Made by a program: the position numbers and the translations under genes. Below the pieces are notes generated by a model. It ran no database searches, was not told the origin of the DNA, and saw only the letters and a list, made by a program, of their open reading frames with translations. A stretch of 64,000 nt of DNA from Paraburkholderia lycopersici. Lineage in GTDB: Bacteria; Pseudomonadota; Gammaproteobacteria; Burkholderiales; Burkholderiaceae. Shown piece by piece: positions 15,134 to 23,624 of this stretch. The stretch lies in contig NZ_FMYQ01000007.1 of NCBI RefSeq assembly GCF_900096975.1, positions 165,900-229,899 of the forward strand, read 5' to 3'. Every line of letters begins with the position of its first letter. Position 1 is the stretch's first letter.

Positions 15134-17092
15134 ATGAATTTCCCGCTGCCGCCGCAGGGCCGACGCAACCGGGTGTTTCCGCCGAGCCCGCCCACGCTGC
15201 ACAGCCTCGCCTCCGTCATCACCGGCGTGGTCGTGGTGTGCGGCCTGTACTTCGGGCGCGCGGTGCTGATTCCCATCACGCTCTCGGTGCTGCTGAGCTT
15301 TCTGCTCGCGCCGCTCGTGACCGCGCTGCGGCGCTTTCATGTGCCGCAGTTCCTTGCCATTCTCGTCGCGGTGCTCTCCACCGTGCTCGCGCTGGCCGGC
15401 GTGGGCGCGCTGATCGCCGCGCAGATCTACCAGCTTTCCGCCTCGCTGCCGCAGTACCAGGAAGAAATCGAGCAGAAAGTGCAAACGGTGCAGCAAAAGA
15501 CCGTGGGCCGCGCCGACTCGCTGATGTCGCGCGCCGCCACGGCGTTGCAGCGCGTGACGCCCACGCCGCCGCCCGCGCCGTTGCAGCCGCGCGGTCGCGC
15601 GGCGCGCAACCAGCCGCAGCAGCCCACGCCGGTCGAGGTCCACACGCCCGCGCCCACGCCGCTGCAGCTCGCGCAAAGGGCGCTTGCGCCGGTGGTGGCG
15701 CCGCTCGAAACGGGCTTCATCGTGCTCGTGGTGACGATCTTCATCCTGTTCCAGCGTGAGGACCTGCGCGATCGGCTCATCAGCGTGTTCGGCTCCGACG
15801 ACCTGCACCGCACCACAACCGCCATCAACGACGCTTCGCAGCGGCTTTCGCGCTACTTCGTCGCGCAACTGGGCGTGAACGTGACGGTGGGCGCGGTGAT
15901 CGCGCTGGGGCTGGCGGGCATCGGCGTGCCGGGGGCGCTGCTCTTCGGCGCGGTGGCGGCGCTCATGCGTTTCGTGCCCTACATCGGCATCTGGATCGCT
16001 GCGATCATGGCCACGATCATCGCGGCGGCGACGCAGCCGCAATGGACCATGGCCGTCTCGACGCTGATCTTCTTCATCGTCGTGGACGTGGTGGCGGGGC
16101 AGTTCGCCGAGCCGATGCTGTACGGGCGGCGCTCGGGGCTCTCGCCGCTCGCCGTGGTGGTGGCGGCGATTTTCTGGAGCTGGCTGTGGGGGCCGGTCGG
16201 GCTCGTGCTCTCCACGCCGCTCACGCTGTGCATCGTCACGCTGGGCCGCTACGTGGACCGCCTGAACTTCCTCACGATCCTGCTCGGCGACCAGCCCGCG
16301 CTCACGCCCGCGCAAACCTGCTACCAGCGCCTGCTCGCCGACGACCCCCACGAGGCGCTGCTTCAGGCCGACCGGCTGCTCACGACCATGCCGCTCATCG
16401 ACTACTACGAGCAGGTGGTGTTCGAGGGCCTGCGCTTCGCGCGCAACGACGCCCTGCGCGGCGTGCTGCCGGCCGAGCAGGTCGCGCGCATCAACCAGGC
16501 GCTGCTCGACATCGTCGAAGACCTCGAATCCGTAGACGATTCGCGCCACGCGGCAGCCGGCGACGACAGCGCGACCAAAGCCGCCGAGCGAGCCGACGAA
16601 GGCGCGAAAGTGGTCGAGTTCACGCTCTCGCCGGACGCGGGCGAGGTGCTTTGCGTACCGGGACGCGGCGCGTTCGATGACGTGGCGGCGGCCATTGTCG
16701 GCCAGTTGCTCATGCGCCACGATATTCCGTGCACGGCGACGACCTACGAGCAGGTGCGCGCCACGCGCGCGGCCATGGTGGACGGGCAGCGCTCGCCGGC
16801 CATCTGCGTGGTGTCGCTCGACGCGCCCGAGTCGGCGCCGTATCTGCGCAACCTCGTGCGGCGGCTGCGCGAGCGCGCGCCCGACGCGACCATCGTGGTG
16901 GGCATCGGCGCGGTGCAGCGCGACGACGGCGCGGGCATTGCCGACGACCCCGGCACGCTGTTTCCGACCTCGCTGCGCAATCTCGTGGAGGAATGCGGCG
17001 CGGCGCTCGTGCCGGCTCACATGCCGCAGGCGGAAAAGCGGGAGGCCGCGCCCGACATGCAGGATCAATATCGGGCCGGAGCAAAGTTGTGA
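15134..17092 (+). CDS. AI-2E family transporter with a C-terminal soluble extension
   Basis: Membrane protein of 652 residues, about 280 longer than the usual 350-380 of the AI-2E exporter family. Residues 20-370 form the transporter: TM pair VITGVVVVCGLYFGRAVLIPI / LSVLLSFLLAPLV, a Pro/Gln-rich loop near 150-180, and the family motifs GLAGIGVPGALLFGAVAALMRFVPYIG and GPVGLVLSTPLTLCIVTLGRYV. After residue 385 comes a cytoplasmic helical region (LLADDPHEALLQADRLL) and, from about 504, an alpha/beta region (EVLCVPGRGAFDDVAAA, SPAICVVSL, ATIVVGIGAV) resembling a Rossmann-like binding fold. Substrate unknown. Start at 15134 chosen because upstream sequence in frame is non-hydrophobic shadow. Confidence 0.88.
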   Translation: MNFPLPPQGRRNRVFPPSPPTLHSLASVITGVVVVCGLYFGRAVLIPITLSVLLSFLLAPLVTALRRFHVPQFLAILVAVLSTVLALAGVGALIAAQIYQLSASLPQYQEEIEQKVQTVQQKTVGRADSLMSRAATALQRVTPTPPPAPLQPRGRAARNQPQQPTPVEVHTPAPTPLQLAQRALAPVVAPLETGFIVLVVTIFILFQREDLRDRLISVFGSDDLHRTTTAINDASQRLSRYFVAQLGVNVTVGAVIALGLAGIGVPGALLFGAVAALMRFVPYIGIWIAAIMATIIAAATQPQWTMAVSTLIFFIVVDVVAGQFAEPMLYGRRSGLSPLAVVVAAIFWSWLWGPVGLVLSTPLTLCIVTLGRYVDRLNFLTILLGDQPALTPAQTCYQRLLADDPHEALLQADRLLTTMPLIDYYEQVVFEGLRFARNDALRGVLPAEQVARINQALLDIVEDLESVDDSRHAAAGDDSATKAAERADEGAKVVEFTLSPDAGEVLCVPGRGAFDDVAAAIVGQLLMRHDIPCTATTYEQVRATRAAMVDGQRSPAICVVSLDAPESAPYLRNLVRRLRERAPDATIVVGIGAVQRDDGAGIADDPGTLFPTSLRNLVEECGAALVPAHMPQAEKREAAPDMQDQYRAGAKL

Positions 17093-17176
17093 CAGTCATG
17101 CTCGTGTCACACCGAACGGTGATGATATGCGGCCCTGTGCCCCTGGTTGCGGCATTTGAGTTACTGGGAGACAACG

Positions 17177-17413
17177 ATGCTGAGCCCGCATGAATTCGCC
17201 ACGCTGATGCTGGTCCGCCACTCGCCGGACCAGATCGACATGAACCGCCAGGAGCTGGACACGCTGCTGGAGCGTCAGCTGGTTGCGCTCGAGCAGTGGA
17301 CGGAAGGCCATCGCCGGCTTTCGCTCACGACTGCCGGCCGCTCGCTCCTCGAAGCGGTGGGGCGGCTCGACGGCCTGACAGGCTTGCCCGAGGCGTTCGG
17401 CGCCGCCCTTTGA
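17177..17413 (+). CDS. Small conserved-looking hypothetical protein, winged-helix-like
   Basis: A 78-residue protein with a good ribosome binding site (GGGAG about 7 bases before the ATG). The middle, DTLLERQLVALEQWTEGHRRLSLT followed by TAGRSLLEAV, has the helix-strand-turn-strand pattern seen in the wing and last helix of MarR-type winged-helix domains (xLTxxGRxLL). The protein is too short to be a full regulator. It lies 84 bases after the AI-2E gene and is followed by a strong terminator hairpin at 17437. No function is assigned. Confidence 0.68.
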   Translation: MLSPHEFATLMLVRHSPDQIDMNRQELDTLLERQLVALEQWTEGHRRLSLTTAGRSLLEAVGRLDGLTGLPEAFGAAL

Positions 17414-17436
17414 CATCGTCACAAGGCGCTTGCCGC

Positions 17437-17461
17437 GCGGCCCGGCGATTCGCCGGGCCGC
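17437..17461 (+). terminator. Rho-independent terminator after the 78-residue protein gene
   Basis: Perfect 11-bp stem GCGGCCCGGCG / CGCCGGGCCGC with loop ATT, followed by TTTCGC. It lies 23 bases after the stop at 17413. The rest of 17462-17712, upstream of phaB, holds no gene; a 13-base direct repeat CCTGACAGGCTTG occurs at 17374-17386 (in the small gene) and 17558-17570. Confidence 0.7.
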
Positions 17462-17712
17462 TTTCGCATGTGCGGCGGTTCGATGCAAAACACATTTCAT
17501 GCATAAGGCATTTATTGAGGCATGCCAGGTAAATGTGTGGTCATGCACGCTGGCGGACCTGACAGGCTTGTGTCCCTCAAACTACGTTGATACGCTGCTC
17601 ACTCGCTCTACGGGTATATCCCCATCGCCCGGCTGGTTGGCGGTCGTCAAACTGACTCCATCCTCCAGAGTCTTCCTCAACTCACTTACCCCCCTAAAGC
17701 AAAGGAGGATCT

Positions 17713-18453
17713 ATGGCAAAGCGCATCGCCTACGTGACCGGCGGCATGGGCGGCATCGGTACCGCCATCTGCCAGCGTCTGCACAAGGACGGCCTTACGG
17801 TGATCGCGGGCTGCGGCCCGAACTCGCAACGCAAGGCTCGCTGGCTCGACGAGCAGAAGGCGCTCGGCTACGACTTCGTCGCCTCCGAAGGCAACGTGGC
17901 CGACTGGGACTCCACGGCCGCGGCGTTCGAAAGGGTGAAGAAGGACGTCGGCGAGATCGACGTGCTGGTCAACAACGCCGGCATCACGCGCGATGTCGTC
18001 TTCCGCAAGATGACGCACGAAGACTGGACCGCCGTCATCGACACCAATCTCACGAGCCTCTTCAACGTCACGAAGCAGGTGATCGACGGCATGATCGAGC
18101 GCGGCTTCGGGCGCGTGATCAACATTTCGTCGGTGAACGGGCAGAAGGGCCAGTTCGGTCAGACGAATTACTCCACGGCCAAGGCCGGCATTCACGGCTT
18201 CACGATGGCGCTCGCACAGGAAGTGGCGACCAAGGGCGTGACGGTCAATACCGTCTCGCCGGGCTATATCGGCACGGACATGGTGAAGGCGGTGAAGCCC
18301 GAAGTGCTCTCGAAAATCATCGACAGCATTCCGGTACGGCGTCTTGGCGAGCCGCACGAAATCGCTTCGATCGTGGCGTGGCTCGCGTCCGACGAAGCCG
18401 GGTTCTCCACGGGCGCCGACTTCTCGCTCAACGGCGGCCTGCACATGAGCTGA
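17713..18453 (+). CDS. phaB: Acetoacetyl-CoA reductase PhaB
   Basis: NADPH-dependent reductase that converts acetoacetyl-CoA to (R)-3-hydroxybutyryl-CoA, the monomer for polyhydroxybutyrate. 246 residues, exactly the PhaB length. Short-chain dehydrogenase signatures: TGGMGGIGTAIC nucleotide-binding loop (about 9-20), VNNAGITRD (about 90-98) and the catalytic set Ser in NISSVNG, Tyr and Lys in YSTAKAG. The phaB-typical end GFSTGADFSLNGGLHMS is present. A near-perfect AAAGGAGG precedes the ATG at 17713 by 5 bases. No phaA or phaC lies in the window, so this may be one of several phaB copies. Confidence 0.95.
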   Translation: MAKRIAYVTGGMGGIGTAICQRLHKDGLTVIAGCGPNSQRKARWLDEQKALGYDFVASEGNVADWDSTAAAFERVKKDVGEIDVLVNNAGITRDVVFRKMTHEDWTAVIDTNLTSLFNVTKQVIDGMIERGFGRVINISSVNGQKGQFGQTNYSTAKAGIHGFTMALAQEVATKGVTVNTVSPGYIGTDMVKAVKPEVLSKIIDSIPVRRLGEPHEIASIVAWLASDEAGFSTGADFSLNGGLHMS

Positions 18454-18567
18454 GTGCGGCGGCTTGTCAGCATGACGAAGTATTCTGGCGGAAGCGGCGT
18501 ATGCCGGCTTCCGCCTCGTTTTCGGGGGGGGCGGTTCGCGGGGCGTACGTCACGTCGGAAGAAAAAT

Positions 18568-18591
18568 GCGCCGGGAGCGGACTCCCGGCGC
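18568..18591 (-). terminator. Strong hairpin, likely terminator for the recombinase gene
   Basis: Perfect 10-bp stem GCGCCGGGAG / CTCCCGGCGC with a 4-base loop. Read on the minus strand it is followed by ATTTTTC (18562-18568), so it terminates transcripts arriving from the recombinase gene 192 bases upstream; it may also stop phaB readthrough on the plus strand, where no T tract follows. Other sequence in 18454-18782 shows no gene. Confidence 0.65.
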
Positions 18592-18782
18592 CCAATTTCG
18601 ACTCTGCGTGGTCCCTGACAATCCGGGACAGGGGTATGGGGCCTGGCCGAGCGGTCCGCAAGTCGTTTTGGACCGGCTGTCCTGCTCCATGAGTGATTTA
18701 TCGGCCCCGCCGGCGCCCGGGTTGAGTGCGTGAAAACCCCGGTCTTCGCGGCGTTGCGGCGCGTGGGGCAGCGCCGCGCGCG

Positions 18783-19988
18783 TTACCAGTCCATGCGATG
18801 ACGTTCCTCGGTTTCGCGGTGACGGCGGTCGTCGTCGCTATGCAGGTAGAGGCTCGTCGTGGCAAGCGATGCATGGCCGAGATTGTCGCGCACGAGACGC
18901 AGGTCGAGATTGCCGTCGGCCATGTGCGAGCCCGCGCTGTGGCGCAGCCAGTGCGCCGACGCGCGTTCGAGTTGCGCCGCGCGCGCCTCGTAGTCGCCGC
19001 CTGCTTCGCCGGCTATGCCGGCTTCGGCGCCGCGTTGGCGCACCCGCCCGGCCGCGCCTGCGAATATGCCCTTCACGATCGCATGAAGCGCCGCACGCGT
19101 GAGCGGTTTCGTCGACTGCCCAATCGGGAATACGAGCGGTGCCCGCTCATGGGCCGACGGCAACGCGGGCAGGCCGCGCTCGCGCCGATAGCGCATGAGT
19201 TCTTCCATCAGTTCGGCAGTCGCGGGCACGAGACGGCGGCGCTCGCCCTTGCCCAGCACATCGAGCCACCAGCGTTCCTTGCCGGCCGCGTCGCGCCGGC
19301 TGAAGAAGTCGCCCATCGTATTCGTGCCGACTTCCGAAATGCGCAGGCCCCCCAGGTAGAGCAGCGTGAGGAGCCAGCGCGCGCGGGCATGGTGCTCGCG
19401 CTCGCGCACGCTTTCGCGCGGCAGGCTTTCGACCCAGGCTTTCACCTCGTCCCAGAGTTCGCGCGCCAGGTAGCGCGTGATGCGCGGCTGGGCGCGGCGC
19501 GTGCGCTGGCGCGAGAGTGAAAGCGGGTTGCCCGCGAGATAGCCGGCGCTCACGAGCCAGGAAAAGAGCGCGTTGAGAATCACCATGGCCTGGCGCTGGC
19601 TCGTTGGCGAAAGCGGCCCGTAGAACGGACGCCAGCGCGGGTCGCCGCGCGCGTGCTTGCGTCCGCCGCCGGCCACCCAGCGGCTGGCCGGTTGCGGGTC
19701 GGCGAGGAAGCGTTGATAGGCGAGCAGGTCTTCGTGTGTCAGCGACGAGAGCGGCTTGCCGGGCTGAACAATCGCCCAGAGCATCAGGCGCTCGGCTTCC
19801 TTGCGGTAGTTCTCGAAGGTGGACTTCGAATCGGCGACGCGCGCGAGCCACGCGCGCACGGCGTCGAGGTCGTGCGCGGCCGCGATCTGCGTGCGTCCGG
19901 GTGCGCGGTTCGTCCCGTCGTGGCCGTCGAGGTCGGCGGGGAGTTCCAGGGTCTCGATGGGGCGTGGGGTGAGCAGGGCGGTTTGCAT
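18783..19988 (-). CDS. Tyrosine recombinase / site-specific integrase
   Basis: 401-residue tyrosine recombinase. An N-terminal SAM-like core-binding domain (residues about 35-180: DLDAVRAWLARVADSKSTFENYRKEAERLMLW) precedes the catalytic domain with Arg in GGLRISEV, Lys in LGKGERRRLVP, His-x-x-Arg in HWLRHSAGSH, His in LGHASLATTS and the nucleophile Tyr in SLYLHSDDD. All six catalytic positions look intact. Start at 19988 (MQTALLTPRP) is chosen; earlier codons in frame overlap the methyltransferase gene end. No excisionase, attachment repeats or tRNA were seen nearby, so it looks like a stand-alone chromosomal recombinase rather than a phage end. Confidence 0.9.
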   Translation of the reverse strand: MQTALLTPRPIETLELPADLDGHDGTNRAPGRTQIAAAHDLDAVRAWLARVADSKSTFENYRKEAERLMLWAIVQPGKPLSSLTHEDLLAYQRFLADPQPASRWVAGGGRKHARGDPRWRPFYGPLSPTSQRQAMVILNALFSWLVSAGYLAGNPLSLSRQRTRRAQPRITRYLARELWDEVKAWVESLPRESVREREHHARARWLLTLLYLGGLRISEVGTNTMGDFFSRRDAAGKERWWLDVLGKGERRRLVPATAELMEELMRYRRERGLPALPSAHERAPLVFPIGQSTKPLTRAALHAIVKGIFAGAAGRVRQRGAEAGIAGEAGGDYEARAAQLERASAHWLRHSAGSHMADGNLDLRLVRDNLGHASLATTSLYLHSDDDRRHRETEERHRMDW

Positions 19989-20049
19989 CGGAAGCGTTGG
20001 CGGCCGGGAAGTCGAGAGGGGACTATAGCGGATGGCGCAGCGGTTTTGC

Positions 20050-20910
20050 TCATACCGTCGCGACCAGAATCGATTCTCCGCTCGCGGGCCGCAAGCTATC
20101 GCTACGGTCTGCGAAATAACGTGCCGTGAGATCGGCGGTCGAAACATGGCGCGCGTCGCGCAGTCCCGCGACGCGTGCGAGCGCAACCATCTCGTCGGGT
20201 GCGAAGAAGCTCACGAAAGGCGTACCCGCGGCCCGCGCGCGCTCATAGACGGCCGCGTGCTGCGAGCGCTCGGGCTCGTCGATGAGATCGAGCGGCAGGA
20301 GGAAAGTCATGACGAGCGTCGAGCCCGGAGCGAGCTGCGCGATCTGCCGCAGCGTGGCGAGGTTCGCGTCGCGCGTGAGATACATGGAGACGCCCGTCGA
20401 AGCGATCACCGCGGGGCTCGTACGATCGAATCCGGCTGCGGCGAGCCGGTCCCACCACGCTTCTCCGGCTTCGAAATCGACGGGTACGAAGCGCAGCCTG
20501 GCCTCCTCGCGAAAGCCAAGCTCCATGAGCCGCCGTTGCTTCCATGCCTGCGGGCCCGGCCTGTCGACTTCGTATACGTTCAGGCGCGAGGCGATTTCGG
20601 GGCGGCGCTGGGCGAACGTGTCGAGTCCCGCGCCGAGAATCACGTACTGCTGCGCGAGGCCGTTTGCCGCCTGTTCGGCCACGAGGTCTTCGACAAAGCG
20701 TGCCCGGCCCACAATCGACGCGCGGTAGCCACGCGTGCCTTCGGGGTGCATGTCGGGCCGCTCGCGCCAGTTCGCGTCGGGCGCGGCGATTTGCAGGCCG
20801 GTTTCGTCCGCGAGCACATGAGGCGGGTCGTCGACCTGGACGTGCAGCGCGCGCCACAGGGCGACGCGAACGGCGGTGCTGTCAGGAGCAGCGGCAGGGC
20901 TGTCGGGCAT
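20050..20910 (-). CDS. Class I SAM-dependent methyltransferase, LCM/TIGR00027 family
   Basis: 286-residue methyltransferase of the leucine carboxyl methyltransferase-like family often found as several copies in actinobacteria and Burkholderiales. Family marks: start region TAVRVALWRALHVQVD, RARFVEDLVAEQA, the SAM-binding QYVILGAGLDTFAQR (about 90-104), YEVDRPGPQAWKQRRL and GVSMYLTRDANLATLRQIA. Substrate unknown. Start at ATG 20910. It is transcribed toward the recombinase gene, 61 bases away, and diverges from the arabinose gene cluster across a 387-base region. Confidence 0.88.
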   Translation of the reverse strand: MPDSPAAAPDSTAVRVALWRALHVQVDDPPHVLADETGLQIAAPDANWRERPDMHPEGTRGYRASIVGRARFVEDLVAEQAANGLAQQYVILGAGLDTFAQRRPEIASRLNVYEVDRPGPQAWKQRRLMELGFREEARLRFVPVDFEAGEAWWDRLAAAGFDRTSPAVIASTGVSMYLTRDANLATLRQIAQLAPGSTLVMTFLLPLDLIDEPERSQHAAVYERARAAGTPFVSFFAPDEMVALARVAGLRDARHVSTADLTARYFADRSDSLRPASGESILVATV

Positions 20911-21092
20911 GGTTCGATCCTCTGGGGCGTGTTTCAGCGGGTGATTATCGCGCGCCTTGTTCGCCGTTGCAGTTTCCGCCGCGCGCGCAAGTGTCCGGGG
21001 CTGGTGTCGAGCGTCTTTCTGCGTGATTTCCCAAATAGTCTCAGGTATTGATTGCAATGCCGGACTGGATATCCGAAGCGGCTGTTTTTTCA

Positions 21093-21122
21093 TTGGAAGG
21101 TTATTGAACTTCGCTCTAGACT
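21093..21122 (+). promoter_or_regulatory. Putative sigma-70 promoter of the L-KDA dehydratase/arabinose dehydrogenase operon
   Basis: TTGGAA (21093-21098) and TAGACT (21117-21122) with 18-base spacing, about 175 bases before the ATG at 21298. The region 20911-21297 is otherwise non-coding; an ATTGCAAT palindrome lies upstream near 21050. No experimental basis. Confidence 0.3.
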
Positions 21123-21297
21123 GGGCCCAGCCCTTCGCTCCGCGAGACGGGCGCAATGTCGGCAATCCAGCCCGGACGGCATGAGCGATTCCACCGTTGG
21201 CTGCGCGTTGCGCGGCGCAGTAACTATTCGCGGCGGCAGGCTTGCGAGTGGATCGAAGGCACGGCCTCATCTCCTTTTCTGAAGCAGGACTGAAGAT

Positions 21298-22227
21298 ATG
21301 ACTACGAGCCGGACGCCCCGCTATCGGGGCATTTTTCCAGTCGTGCCCACCACGTTCACCGAAACCGGCGAACTGGACCTCGCAAGCCAGAAGCGCGCGG
21401 TCGACTTCATGATCGACGCGGGCTCGGACGGCCTGTGCATCCTCGCCAACTTCTCGGAGCAGTTCTCGCTCTCCGACGACGAGCGCGAGATCATCACGCG
21501 CACCGTGCTCGAACACGTGGCGGGCCGCGTGCCCGTGATCGTGACGACCACGCATTACGGCACGGCCGTGGCGACCGCGCGCAGCAAGCGCGCGCAGGAG
21601 CAGGGCGCGGCGATGGTGATGCTGATGCCGCCGTATCACGGCGCGACCTTCCGCGTGCCCGAGCAGCAGATTTATGCGTTCTACGCGCGCGTGTCCGACG
21701 CGATCGGCATTCCGGTCATGGTCCAGGACGCCCCCGCGAGCGGCACCGTCTTGACCGCCGCGTTCCTCGCGCGCATGGCGCGGGAAATCGGGCAGGTTTC
21801 ATACTTCAAGATCGAAACGCCCGGCGCGGCGAACAAGCTGCGCGAGCTGATCGAACTGGCAGGCGCCGCGGCCGAAGGGCCCTGGGACGGCGAAGAAGGC
21901 GTTACGCTGCTCGCGGACCTGAACGCGGGCGCAACCGGCTCGATGACGGGCGGCGGCTTTCCGGACGGCATTCGCCCCATCATCGACGCCCACCGCGAAG
22001 GCCGCGTCGACGACGCGTTCGCGCTCTACCAGCAGTGGCTCCCGCTCATCAACCACGAGAACCGCCAGGCGGGTCTGCTCGCCTGCAAGTCGCTCATGAA
22101 AGAGGGGGGCGTGATCGATTGCGAATTGCCGCGCCACCCGCTGCCGGCGATGCATCCCGAGACGCGCGCCGAACTGGTCGCCATTGCACGCCGCCTCGAT
22201 CCGCTCGTGCTGCGCTGGGGCAAGTAG
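21298..22227 (+). CDS. araD: L-2-keto-3-deoxyarabonate dehydratase (DHDPS family)
   Basis: Class I aldolase-fold dehydratase, 309 residues, that converts L-2-keto-3-deoxyarabonate to alpha-ketoglutarate semialdehyde in non-phosphorylative L-arabinose catabolism. It matches the Azospirillum L-KDA dehydratase in recalled sequence along its whole length: RYRGIFPVVPTTFTE start, GLCILANFSEQF, VTTTHYGTAVA, MPPYHGATFRVPE and the Schiff-base lysine in YFKIETPGAANKL. The neighbour genes for L-arabinose dehydrogenase and L-arabonate dehydratase support the specific call. The symbol follows Azospirillum usage and is not E. coli araD (ribulose-phosphate epimerase). It shares an operon with the next gene, 55 bases downstream. 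Confidence 0.92.
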   Translation: MTTSRTPRYRGIFPVVPTTFTETGELDLASQKRAVDFMIDAGSDGLCILANFSEQFSLSDDEREIITRTVLEHVAGRVPVIVTTTHYGTAVATARSKRAQEQGAAMVMLMPPYHGATFRVPEQQIYAFYARVSDAIGIPVMVQDAPASGTVLTAAFLARMAREIGQVSYFKIETPGAANKLRELIELAGAAAEGPWDGEEGVTLLADLNAGATGSMTGGGFPDGIRPIIDAHREGRVDDAFALYQQWLPLINHENRQAGLLACKSLMKEGGVIDCELPRHPLPAMHPETRAELVAIARRLDPLVLRWGK

Positions 22228-22261
22228 ATCGTTCGTCATCCGGAATAAAAAATCGCTTTGA

Positions 22262-23212
<951 letters not shown>

Positions 23213-23299
23213 CTGAAAGTATTTTTCGCACGCGCCCACGCGCGACTCGCGTGCGACCGCTTTTGACGGGCCGGCGCGCCTGTCCGCCCGCCGAAGTTT

Positions 23300-23317
23300 G
23301 CGAGCATGCATGCTCGC
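23300..23317. repeat. Perfect 18-bp palindrome in the gap after the arabinose dehydrogenase gene
   Basis: GCGAGCATG followed directly by its complement CATGCTCGC. It lies in the 412-base gap 23213-23624, which has no gene I can support. With no loop it is more likely a protein-binding site than a terminator; function unknown. Confidence 0.45.
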
Positions 23318-23624
23318 TCGTGCAATGGTGCAATGCCGCCATGATTCGGCTTGCATAAAGTCCGCGAGCGCACGCCATCTATGTTCGCTGGCGCACATTC
23401 CATGCGCGCGCGGGCGGTGTAGCGTTTTCTGCAAAGTCTCCTGAAACGGCACGCGCTCTGCGGCCGGAATCATCGACATCAACCCTGCGTTTACCGACAG
23501 CATCGACGGCCAGACGACGTGGACAAACGTGAGCGAGCGCTTTCTCACGATAAGAGAAGGCATTTGATCCAGAGATCATGCTGAAGTGAATAATTAGCAA
23601 TCCTGCTGTCTACGAGGAGACTCC

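Noticed and set aside
17374..17570. 13-base direct repeat CCTGACAGGCTTG as a possible mobile-element end
   Set aside because: No transposase or terminal inverted repeats lie between the copies, and one copy is inside a gene; likely chance or a minor duplication.
18636..18695. tRNA-like stretch (GGCCTGGCCGAGCGGTCCG) near the recombinase
   Set aside because: The D-arm resemblance is local; no anticodon arm, T-arm GGTTCGAATCC or acceptor stem could be built.
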